Source: Crocinitomicaceae bacterium (GTDB lineage Bacteria; Bacteroidota; Bacteroidia; Flavobacteriales_D; Crocinitomicaceae). Taken from it: 5,047 nucleotides of DNA. Position 1 is the first letter of the stretch, and each line of letters begins with the position of its first letter. The notes under the pieces were generated by a model. That model was not told the DNA's origin and made no database searches. It saw only the letters and a program-made list of their open reading frames with translations. Below, in pieces: positions 1 to 5,047 of this stretch. Position numbers and translations under genes: made by a program. Location: the NCBI GenBank assembly GCA_030830385.1, contig JAURNA010000203.1, positions 1-5,047 of the forward strand. Reading direction: 5' to 3'.

Positions 1-558
1 ATCACGTTCAGACTGCAAGGTCCACGACATGATCATGTACATTGTCTCTTCTCCTTCAACGAATCCGAGACTGTATGCAATGTCTTCAGGAACTCCCAAT
101 ACAGAAGCGTCAAAGTCCTTGCGCATTCCTTTTAGTTTTCCTGCTTTAAACGTCGACATCTTGCTTTCCCAAAGAACACTGTTTGCCGCTTCTTTCGTGA
201 ATGCTTCCTGAGAAGTTGCGTAGTTTTCCAACACAGACATGTCTTCATCGTAAACATCCAATTGCTTGAATACGTCAATGAACTCTTCTTTTTCTTCGTT
301 GATTACGATGACGTAATGTTCTTTGTACAGGTTGTTATACTGAAGACTGGCTTCGTCGTTTAAGCTTGTCGACATGGTCATGTTAGCCGGGACCTCCATT
401 GAGTAAAGGTCATTGATCTCTTTGCGGTCGTACTTTACCTTACTGAGGTCTGCAATCGCGTCGAAAATGTTTTCTCCGTCTCTCGAAGAGGAAGAAGAAC
501 ATGCAGATAGGAGTGTCCCAATAGCAACCGCTCCGGTCAGAACCAGATTCTTTTTCAT
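1..558 (-). CDS. Secreted lipoprotein of unknown function (5' part, runs off the left edge)
   Basis: An open frame begins with ATG at 558 and stays open for 186 codons to the window edge, so the C-terminus is missing. The N-terminus is a classic lipoprotein signal peptide: basic MKKN, a hydrophobic stretch at about residues 5-17, and lipobox LSAC with the lipidated cysteine at residue 20. A serine-rich linker follows (residues 21-25). The mature part is acidic, has no further cysteine in the visible portion and shows no membrane segment after the signal. Its pattern (YSMEVPANM at residues 46-54, then short beta-like stretches such as YVIVINEEKEEF) faintly recalls the PsbP/Mog1-like fold of small secreted bacterial proteins, but I do not recognise the family. 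It lies 89 bases after paaD on the same strand. It could be read through from the paa operon or have its own promoter, and nothing in it suggests a role in phenylacetate metabolism. The lipoprotein call is secure; the function is unknown. Confidence 0.85.
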   Translation of the reverse strand, partial: MKKNLVLTGAVAIGTLLSACSSSSSRDGENIFDAIADLSKVKYDRKEINDLYSMEVPANMTMSTSLNDEASLQYNNLYKEHYVIVINEEKEEFIDVFKQLDVYDEDMSVLENYATSQEAFTKEAANSVLWESKMSTFKAGKLKGMRKDFDASVLGVPEDIAYSLGFVEGEETMYMIMSWTLQSERD

Positions 559-594
559 AGTGGGTTATGTTTTTAGTTAAGAGGTTTAATGTAC

Positions 595-610
595 AAAAAA
601 GGGGGGGGGG
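595..610. repeat. Homopolymer tract A6G10 (C10T6 on the minus strand)
   Basis: Six A (595-600) are followed directly by ten G (601-610) in the gap between the paaD stop and the lipoprotein start. On the transcribed minus strand this reads C10T6 and ends 36 bases before the lipoprotein ATG. A ten-base G/C run is prone to slippage in replication and in sequencing, so the true length may vary between cells or be a read error. No convincing stem precedes the T-run, so I do not call it a terminator. Confidence 0.9.
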
Positions 611-647
611 AATCACGGAGTTTTCAGCAATTGTCCCACAAACGGAT

Positions 648-1133
648 CTAGCGCAAACATTTGAAATAATCGAAGGGTTCCTGGCAGTCGTTGCACTGAT
701 AATGCGCTTTGCACGCGGTGCTTCCAAACTGGCTGATCATTCGCGTGTTTTTCGAAGTGCATTTTGGACAGGGAACTACGATGGGTTCGGCAAACAGAAC
801 ACTTTTGTCCGGTTCATCAACAGGTGGTGCGATACCGTATTCCTCGAGTTTCTTTTTTCCTGTTTCCGTAATCCAATCAGTCGTCCACGCCGGAGCCAAC
901 ACCAGCGTTACACGAACAGGGATATCAACAACTTCGGAAATTTTCTCCCTGATGTCGCTTTCGATGCGTTGCATCGCCGGACACCCGGAGTAAGTTGGAG
1001 TGATTGTGATGGTAATTTCTTTGGGTGAAACCTCGACTTTTCGAACGATGCCAAGGTCTGCAACCGTTAAAACGGGAATTTCCGGATCAAAGACATCATC
1101 CAGATGCTGCCAAATCTCTTTTTCGGTTACCAT
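648..1133 (-). CDS. paaD: Phenylacetyl-CoA epoxidase accessory protein PaaD (MIP18/DUF59 family)
   Basis: 161 residues, close to the usual PaaD length. The N-terminal MIP18/DUF59 domain (about residues 4-90) shows its marks DPEIP (16-20), DLGIV (26-30) and PTYSGCPA (46-53, cysteine 51). The PaaD-specific C-terminal tail has cysteine pairs CPKC (122-125) and CNDC (147-150) with C141 and C159, in the typical ending EPFDYFKC. These cysteines probably bind zinc or an Fe-S cluster. PaaD is not part of the purified catalytic complex in Escherichia coli but is needed in vivo; a role in building or repairing a metal centre of the epoxidase is the usual inference. The ATG at 1133 lies inside the end of paaC (7-base overlap, ATGGTAA), which suggests translational coupling. 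It is the last paa gene of this operon. All key residues are present. Confidence 0.95.
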   Translation of the reverse strand: MVTEKEIWQHLDDVFDPEIPVLTVADLGIVRKVEVSPKEITITITPTYSGCPAMQRIESDIREKISEVVDIPVRVTLVLAPAWTTDWITETGKKKLEEYGIAPPVDEPDKSVLFAEPIVVPCPKCTSKNTRMISQFGSTACKAHYQCNDCQEPFDYFKCLR

Positions 1134-1876
1134 TTCATTCCCGGGTAAGCCCTTTGCATATACTGTAATTCCGCCAGAATATAGCCTAAGTGTTCTGAGT
1201 GATACCCTTTTCTGCCTCCGCTTTGTTCCCAGTTGTTATCAGGGATCACGAGCGTGGCTTCGTCAAAAACCTCTTTTGCTATTTTCGTCCAGGACGCATG
1301 CAACTCTTCCACGGAGAATGTGACACCTGTTTTTCTCAACTCTGATTCTATTTCATCGTCGATAAACATCTCCGGAGTGTAGCGCCACAACGTATCCAGT
1401 GCTTCCTGCACGCGCTGATGTGATTCTTCTGTACCGTCACCGAGTCGGATGGTCCATTCCGCAGAATGTCTCAGATGGTACTTCGTTTCCTTCAGCGATT
1501 TCTCTGCAATGGCGGCCAATTGTGAATCAGACGAATTCGTCAATTGTTCAAATAAAGGCTTTCGATAAGCGTCAAAGAGAAACTGCCGCATCATTGTCAT
1601 TCCGAAATCACCGTTTGGTTGTTCCACTAACAAAAGGTTCCTGTAGTCGCGATCGAATCGCAAAAAAGCCAGGTCATCCTCTGAACGATTTTTTCCTTCT
1701 ACTTCACCGGCATATTTCAGAATGCTTGTTGCCTGACCTACCAAATCCAGCGCAATGTTGGTCATCGCGATGTCTTCTTCAAGGATGGGGCCATGACCAC
1801 ACCACTCAGACAGGCGATGTCCGAGAATCAAGCTGTCATCTCCAACGCGCAAAAGGTATTCAAACAGTGCATTCAT
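1127..1876 (-). CDS. paaC: Phenylacetyl-CoA epoxidase structural subunit PaaC
   Basis: 249 residues, full length for PaaC, a ferritin-like helical protein paired with PaaA. It has lost the diiron ligands and serves as a scaffold for the catalytic subunit (family knowledge). Recognisable stretches are LGHRLSEWCGHGP (residues 18-30), IALDLVGQA (41-49), the FLRFDRDYRN region (71-80), and KETKYHLRHSAEW (129-141) followed by LGDGTEES (145-152), all close to E. coli PaaC. The ATG at 1876 follows the paaB stop after 11 bases, and the 3' end overlaps paaD by 7 bases, so it sits inside a single transcript. No frameshift or missing block is seen. I call paaC rather than paaA because the sequence motifs are of the PaaC type and the full diiron set is in the separate gene at 2185-3132. 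Confidence 0.96.
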   Translation of the reverse strand: MNALFEYLLRVGDDSLILGHRLSEWCGHGPILEEDIAMTNIALDLVGQATSILKYAGEVEGKNRSEDDLAFLRFDRDYRNLLLVEQPNGDFGMTMMRQFLFDAYRKPLFEQLTNSSDSQLAAIAEKSLKETKYHLRHSAEWTIRLGDGTEESHQRVQEALDTLWRYTPEMFIDDEIESELRKTGVTFSVEELHASWTKIAKEVFDEATLVIPDNNWEQSGGRKGYHSEHLGYILAELQYMQRAYPGMKW

Positions 1877-1887
1877 ACTTCATCGGA

Positions 1888-2175
1888 TTACATGTGTTCG
1901 ATACCGTCCGGCACATCATAAAATGTCGGGTGACGATACACCTTGCTGTGCGCAGGTTCGAACAACGCGTCGGCATCTGCAGGGTGCGAAGCATGAATAT
2001 GATTGGACTCTACTACCCAGATGCTCACTCCTTCCGAGCGTCGTGTGTAGACGTCACGTGCGTTTTCTACTGCCATTTCTGCATCTGCAGCTCTCAGGCT
2101 TCCCACGTGTTTATGACTCAATCCCTGTTTGTTTCGGATAAATACTTCCCACAGGGGCCATTCTTTCTTTGCCAT
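1888..2175 (-). CDS. paaB: Phenylacetyl-CoA epoxidase subunit PaaB
   Basis: 95 residues, the normal size for PaaB. This small subunit has no cofactor; in E. coli it bridges PaaAC heterodimers into the larger assembly and is needed for activity. The start WPLWEVFIRNKQGLSHKHVG (residues 6-25), then LRAADAEMAVENARDVYTRR (27-46) and GVSIWVVES (49-57), are the conserved family blocks. The ATG at 2175 lies 9 bases after the paaA stop, and its own TAA at 1888-1890 is 11 bases before paaC. The sequence AAGGA sits only one base before the ATG, too close for a normal Shine-Dalgarno site, so initiation probably does not depend on it. This fits weak Shine-Dalgarno use in Bacteroidota. Confidence 0.96.
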   Translation of the reverse strand: MAKKEWPLWEVFIRNKQGLSHKHVGSLRAADAEMAVENARDVYTRRSEGVSIWVVESNHIHASHPADADALFEPAHSKVYRHPTFYDVPDGIEHM

Positions 2176-2184
2176 GTCCTTGTA

Positions 2185-3132
2185 CTATGACGCTTTTTTC
2201 ATTCGTCTCTTTTCGGCGTATGCATTCGCAGCCTCACGAACCCATTCACCCTCTTCCTTTGCTCTGCGGCGCGTATCAATGCGGTCTTTGTTGCACGGTC
2301 CGTTGCCCGCAACTACATTCCAGAACTCATCCCAGTTGATGGGGCCAAAATCGTAGTGACCTAGCTCCTCGTTCCATTTCAAATCTTCGTCCGGAATCGT
2401 AAGGCCAATCAATTCAGCCTGTGGAACCGTGACGTCCACAAATTGCTGACGCAATTCGTCGTTTGTATGGCGCTTGATCTTCCATCTCATGGATTGCTGC
2501 GTGTGTTTCGAATCGCCATCGCTTGGGCCAAACATCATCAGTGCCGGCCACCAGAATCGATTCAATGCATCCTGGGCCATCTCTTTTTGCTGGGGGGTTC
2601 CCTGCGCGAGTTGCGTCATAATCTCAAACCCCTGGCGCTGGTGAAAGGACTCTTCCTTACAGATTCTCACCATGGCACGCGCATACGGTCCATAGGAACA
2701 CCGGCAGAGCGGAACCTGATTCATAATCGCTGCGCCATCTACCAACCAGCCAATTGCCCCCATGTCTGCCCATGTGAGCGTCGGATAATTGAAAATGGAT
2801 GAATACTTCGCCTTACCGGAATGTAAATCATCAATTGTCTCCTCGCGGTCAGCACCCAGGGTTTCTGTGGCACTGTATAAGTACAATCCATGACCTGCTT
2901 CGTCCTGAACTTTTGCAAGCAGAACTGCCTTACGGCGTAAATTTGGTGCCCGGGTAATCCAATTTCCTTCCGGCAACATCCCAACAATTTCAGAGTGTGC
3001 GTGCTGCGAGATTTGTCGGATTAAGGTCTCGCGATAACGATCCGGCATCCAGTCATTCGGTTCGATGCGAATATCATTGTCGATCTTTTCCTGAAACCGA
3101 CGCTCCAATTCTTCTACATTCCTTTCTTCCAT
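2185..3132 (-). CDS. paaA: Phenylacetyl-CoA epoxidase catalytic diiron subunit PaaA
   Basis: 315 residues, close to the E. coli protein of about 309. PaaA uses a carboxylate-bridged diiron site to activate O2 and epoxidise the ring of phenylacetyl-CoA (EC 1.14.13.149). All expected ligands are visible: E48, then E78 and H81 in QDEAGH (76-81), D132 in GWLVDGAA, then E161 and H164 in KEESFH (159-164). Their spacing matches E. coli with a constant offset of six residues. The C-terminus is lysine/arginine rich. The ATG at 3132 lies about 17 bases after a Bacteroidota-type -7 element, so the leader is very short, and the protein starts in the family's usual place. It is the first gene of the paaABCD operon, divergent from paaE. 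No sign of damage. Confidence 0.97.
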   Translation of the reverse strand: MEERNVEELERRFQEKIDNDIRIEPNDWMPDRYRETLIRQISQHAHSEIVGMLPEGNWITRAPNLRRKAVLLAKVQDEAGHGLYLYSATETLGADREETIDDLHSGKAKYSSIFNYPTLTWADMGAIGWLVDGAAIMNQVPLCRCSYGPYARAMVRICKEESFHQRQGFEIMTQLAQGTPQQKEMAQDALNRFWWPALMMFGPSDGDSKHTQQSMRWKIKRHTNDELRQQFVDVTVPQAELIGLTIPDEDLKWNEELGHYDFGPINWDEFWNVVAGNGPCNKDRIDTRRRAKEEGEWVREAANAYAEKRRMKKAS

Positions 3133-3184
3133 AACCTGATCTGTGTTACAAAGATACGAAAAAAAGACCGTTTTATTCAGGTTA
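3132..3184. repeat. 8-base inverted repeat bracketing the paaA promoter
   Basis: TAACCTGA (3132-3139) and its exact reverse complement TCAGGTTA (3177-3184) flank the paaA -7 element, with 37 bases between them. The left arm touches the paaA start codon and the right arm covers the expected -33 position of the paaA promoter. The arms are centred 45 bases apart, about 4.3 helical turns. This would suit a regulator binding two half-sites or looping, but no binding-site family is recognised and an 8-base match of this kind can arise by chance. Confidence 0.4.
3149..3156 (-). promoter_or_regulatory. Predicted -7 promoter element of paaABCD (TATCTTTG)
   Basis: On the minus strand TATCTTTG matches the Bacteroidota primary sigma-factor -7 consensus TAnnTTTG exactly. 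A -33 TTG is not present; CTG at 3178-3180 lies 21 bases upstream and may be a degenerate substitute. Transcription would begin near 3142-3145, giving a leader of roughly 10-13 bases before the paaA ATG at 3132. The call rests on motif match and position only. Confidence 0.6.
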
Positions 3185-3236
3185 AGAATGTGTTTTTACC
3201 GCAGTGGAAAATGATCGGATAACCACGAAAAATCGC

Positions 3237-3244
3237 TACATTTG
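3237..3244 (+). promoter_or_regulatory. Predicted -7 promoter element of paaE (TACATTTG)
   Basis: TACATTTG matches the Bacteroidota -7 consensus TAnnTTTG exactly. No clear TTG is found 17-23 bases upstream, so the -33 element is weak or absent and an activator may help. Transcription would start near 3249-3252, leaving about 12-15 bases before the ATG at 3264. This is similar to the paaA side and argues for the 3264 start over the upstream GTG at 3204. Confidence 0.6.
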
Positions 3245-3253
3245 CCCGCAAAT
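3240..3253. promoter_or_regulatory. Possible operator: 14-base palindrome overlapping the paaE promoter
   Basis: ATTTGC (3240-3245), CC, GCAAAT (3248-3253) is a perfect inverted repeat with a two-base centre. It overlaps the TTTG of the -7 element and the likely transcription start of paaE, where a repressor would block transcription. The same motif is not found on the paaA side. In RNA it could at most form a six-pair stem with an impossibly short loop, so a DNA-binding site is the better reading. Confidence 0.4.
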
Positions 3254-3263
3254 ACAGCATTCG

Positions 3264-4334
3264 ATGGCACCAAGATTTCACACACTTACCGTTTGTGACA
3301 TTACACGGGAAACAGAAGATACTGTTTCCGTGAGCTTCTCGATTCCTGATGAACTCCGTTCGGAATACGATTACCTACCCGGACAATACCTGACACTCAG
3401 AAAAACCCTGAACGGTGAAGAAGTGCGTCGATCGTACTCGTTGTGTACCGCTCCCAGTGAAAACGATTGGCGTGTAGCGATTAAAAAGGTGGAGAACGGA
3501 CGATTCTCGAGCTTTGCGAATAATGTTCTGGCAGTGGGAGATTCACTCGATGTGATGACGCCAGCCGGAAACTTTACGGTAATGACCAACGCTTCCCATG
3601 CAAAAACCTATGTTCTTTTTGCAGCGGGATCCGGAATCACACCCGTGATTTCCATTTTGAAGTCAATACTCCGCGAGGAGCCCAATTCTCAGGTAACACT
3701 TTTCTACGGGAACAAGAACGCTCAATCCGTGATTTTCAAAGAGGAAATCGAAGGGTTGAAGAATGAATTTATGGCGCGCCTTCGTGTGATTCACGTAATG
3801 TCACGTGAAAATCTCGGAACCCCCATTTTAAAGGGTCGAATCGATCGGGAGAAGGCCGATGAACTCTATGCTGCCTTCCTGAAGGGAGTGGAAATCGATG
3901 GTGTGTACATTTGCGGACCGGAAGCCATGATTCTTGGTGTTAAAGACAGCATGATAGACAACGGTATCGATGCGGCCAATGTTCATTTTGAACTCTTTAC
4001 AACCGCCAGTACTCCAAAACAAGAAGAACGGAAGACCTCCGACGAACCTACGGTTCAATCGAATGTAACCATCATTATGGATGGTGATGCTTATGATCTT
4101 CACCTTGATTCCGACGGGCTGCCTTTACTCGACGCCGCTCAGGAAACAGGAGCAGATTTACCATTTGCCTGTAAAGGTGGCGTTTGTTGTACCTGCAAGG
4201 CAAAAGTGCTGGAAGGATCAGCTCGAATGGATGTCAACTACGCGTTGGAACCCGACGAAGTTGAAGCCGGGTACATTCTCACTTGTCAATCACACCCGAC
4301 CAGCGATCGCCTGGTTGTAAGCTTTGATGAATAA
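3264..4334 (+). CDS. paaE: Phenylacetyl-CoA epoxidase reductase subunit PaaE
   Basis: 356 residues from the ATG at 3264, the same length as I recall for E. coli PaaE. It takes electrons from NADPH through FAD and a 2Fe-2S cluster to the PaaA diiron site. Domains in order are: an FAD-binding barrel (about residues 5-105) with PGQYLTL (39-45), RRSYSLC (55-61) and GRFSSF (79-84); an NAD(P)-binding domain (about 113-245) with AAGSGITP (120-127) and ICGPEAM (216-222); a linker rich in K, E and T (249-265); and a plant-type ferredoxin domain (about 266-356) with cluster ligands C303, C308, C311 and C341 in CKGGVCCTC. The frame is open back to a GTG at 3204, but homology begins at MAPRFHTLTV and the predicted promoter lies between the two, so 3264 is preferred. 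It is divergent from paaABCD and overlaps the next reductase gene by one base. Confidence 0.95.
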   Translation: MAPRFHTLTVCDITRETEDTVSVSFSIPDELRSEYDYLPGQYLTLRKTLNGEEVRRSYSLCTAPSENDWRVAIKKVENGRFSSFANNVLAVGDSLDVMTPAGNFTVMTNASHAKTYVLFAAGSGITPVISILKSILREEPNSQVTLFYGNKNAQSVIFKEEIEGLKNEFMARLRVIHVMSRENLGTPILKGRIDREKADELYAAFLKGVEIDGVYICGPEAMILGVKDSMIDNGIDAANVHFELFTTASTPKQEERKTSDEPTVQSNVTIIMDGDAYDLHLDSDGLPLLDAAQETGADLPFACKGGVCCTCKAKVLEGSARMDVNYALEPDEVEAGYILTCQSHPTSDRLVVSFDE

Positions 4335-5047
4335 TGTTAAAAAAACTCTTTCGTAAAAACAATTCAAATGCACTTCCCAGGGGTTTCCATGCTCTGACGG
4401 TAAGCAGTCTGCGCAAGGATGGAACGGATACTGTTCGTGTTGAATTCGATGTCCCCTCTGAATTGCAATCCACTTTTTCATTCATCCCCGGGCAATACCT
4501 GACGTTTGCCGTAACGATCGGAAACGAAACGCACAGGCGCTCGTATTCGATTTGCAGTGCTCGGGAAAATTCCCTGGCAGTAGCTGTAAAACAGGTCGAC
4601 GGAGGAATTGTGTCCACCTGGTTCAATACAGAACTCCAAGAAGGCGATACACTTGCAGTGAGTGCTCCGGAAGGCCATTTTTTACTGAAAGATGATCATC
4701 AATCGGTTGTTTCGATAGCTGCTGGGTCAGGAATCACACCGATCATGGCCATGGCACACGCCATTCAGAAAAAAGGGGGTTCGATGAAGTTGTTTTATGG
4801 CTCCCGAACGGAAGAAGACATCCTTTTTCGATCGGAATTGGAATCGCTCAATTCTGTTTCGGTTCGGCATTACCTGAGTCAAGAAGAGAAAGATGGCTTT
4901 CACTATGGAAGATTTACAAAAGAGGTGTTCATGGAAATCATCAAATCCGACCTGGATTTGTTGAAATCTGACGGTTTCTTCCTTTGTGGACCGGAGGCCA
5001 TGATTCAGGACCTTTCCGAAGTACTTGAGATTTTTGGAGTTGCGAGA
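4334..5047 (+). CDS. Second PaaE-like FAD/NAD(P)H oxidoreductase (5' part, runs off the right edge)
   Basis: The ATG at 4334 shares one base with the paaE stop (TAATG), and the frame stays open for 238 codons to the window edge. It is a diverged paralogue of the gene before it: FHALTV (18-23), PGQYLTF (52-58), RRSYSIC (68-74), GGIVSTWF (90-97), AAGSGITP (129-136) and CGPEAM (218-223) line up with PaaE. The FAD-binding and NAD(P)-binding domains are therefore present. Whether a 2Fe-2S ferredoxin domain follows cannot be seen. Differences from PaaE include a basic N-terminal extension of about 13 residues (MLKKLFRKNN) and IVST in place of FSSF in the FAD loop. The next in-frame Met is residue 138, so the start is firm. 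It is surely co-transcribed and probably coupled to paaE. It may be a second reductase for the epoxidase or serve another oxygenase or reductase; I leave the symbol empty. Confidence 0.88.
   Translation, partial: MLKKLFRKNNSNALPRGFHALTVSSLRKDGTDTVRVEFDVPSELQSTFSFIPGQYLTFAVTIGNETHRRSYSICSARENSLAVAVKQVDGGIVSTWFNTELQEGDTLAVSAPEGHFLLKDDHQSVVSIAAGSGITPIMAMAHAIQKKGGSMKLFYGSRTEEDILFRSELESLNSVSVRHYLSQEEKDGFHYGRFTKEVFMEIIKSDLDLLKSDGFFLCGPEAMIQDLSEVLEIFGVAR

Noticed and set aside
595..647. Rho-independent terminator after paaD
   Set aside because: There is a T6 run on the minus strand, but the best pairing before it is about four bases (GGGA/TCCC) with a loop of more than 20 bases, too weak to call.
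440..727. 95-codon minus-strand frame bridging paaD and the lipoprotein gene
   Set aside because: It overlaps both real genes in another frame, passes through the homopolymer and has no protein-like pattern.
567..1028. 153-codon plus-strand frame across the G-run and opposite paaD
   Set aside because: Its frame depends on the unstable ten-G run, most of it is antisense to the well-conserved paaD, and the translation resembles no family I know.
1399..2190. 263-codon open frame on the plus strand, antisense to paaC and paaB
   Set aside because: It lies wholly opposite two clearly conserved genes, has a low-complexity His/Cys/Arg-rich translation with no recognisable domain, and is explained by the codon use of the genes on the other strand.
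2443..2802. 119-codon plus-strand frame opposite paaA
   Set aside because: A shadow frame antisense to the diiron-site coding region, which is strongly conserved on the other strand.
4279..4678. Overlapping short minus-strand frames opposite the paaE/second-reductase junction
   Set aside because: They are antisense to two genes with intact family motifs and show no family features of their own.
1..5047. CRISPR arrays, tRNA or rRNA genes, insertion sequences, phage or defence genes
   Set aside because: I looked for direct-repeat arrays, clover-leaf arms, transposase motifs and terminal repeats and saw none. The window is almost fully occupied by metabolic genes.

Overview
The window carries the core of the aerobic hybrid pathway for phenylacetate: the multicomponent phenylacetyl-CoA epoxidase (ring 1,2-epoxidase). 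The organism is most likely a member of the Bacteroidota. Two Bacteroidota-type -7 promoter elements (TAnnTTTG) lie in the one divergent intergenic region, Shine-Dalgarno sequences are weak or absent, and the proteins read like that phylum's Paa families. The genus cannot be told from this sequence.

Layout from left to right. Positions 1-558, minus strand: the 5' part of a secreted lipoprotein gene that runs off the left edge. Positions 559-647: an 89-base gap with a run of ten G (ten C on the coding strand) next to six A. Positions 648-3132, minus strand, transcribed paaA-paaB-paaC-paaD: a tight operon with gaps of 9 and 11 bases and then a 7-base overlap. Positions 3133-3263: a short divergent control region. 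It has a promoter element facing each way, an 8-base inverted repeat around the paaA promoter and a 14-base near-palindrome on the paaE promoter. Positions 3264-4334, plus strand: paaE, the FAD/2Fe-2S reductase. Positions 4334-5047, plus strand: a second, diverged paaE-like reductase gene that overlaps the first by one base and runs off the right edge. No stretch over 300 bases lacks a gene.

How it works together (family knowledge): PaaA is the diiron catalytic subunit and PaaC its metal-free structural partner. PaaB bridges the heterodimers and PaaE passes electrons from NADPH to the diiron site. PaaD, a MIP18/DUF59 protein with a cysteine-rich tail, is thought to help mature a metal centre. 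The product is the ring-1,2-epoxide of phenylacetyl-CoA. The CoA ligase (PaaK), isomerase (PaaG), ring-opening enzyme (PaaZ), later beta-oxidation genes and any dedicated regulator are not in the window.

Most of the window is a well-known system. The less ordinary points are the split, divergent arrangement with paaE apart from paaABCD, the tandem second reductase, the palindromic elements in the control region, and the homopolymer tract upstream of the lipoprotein gene. I see no evidence of a wholly new system.
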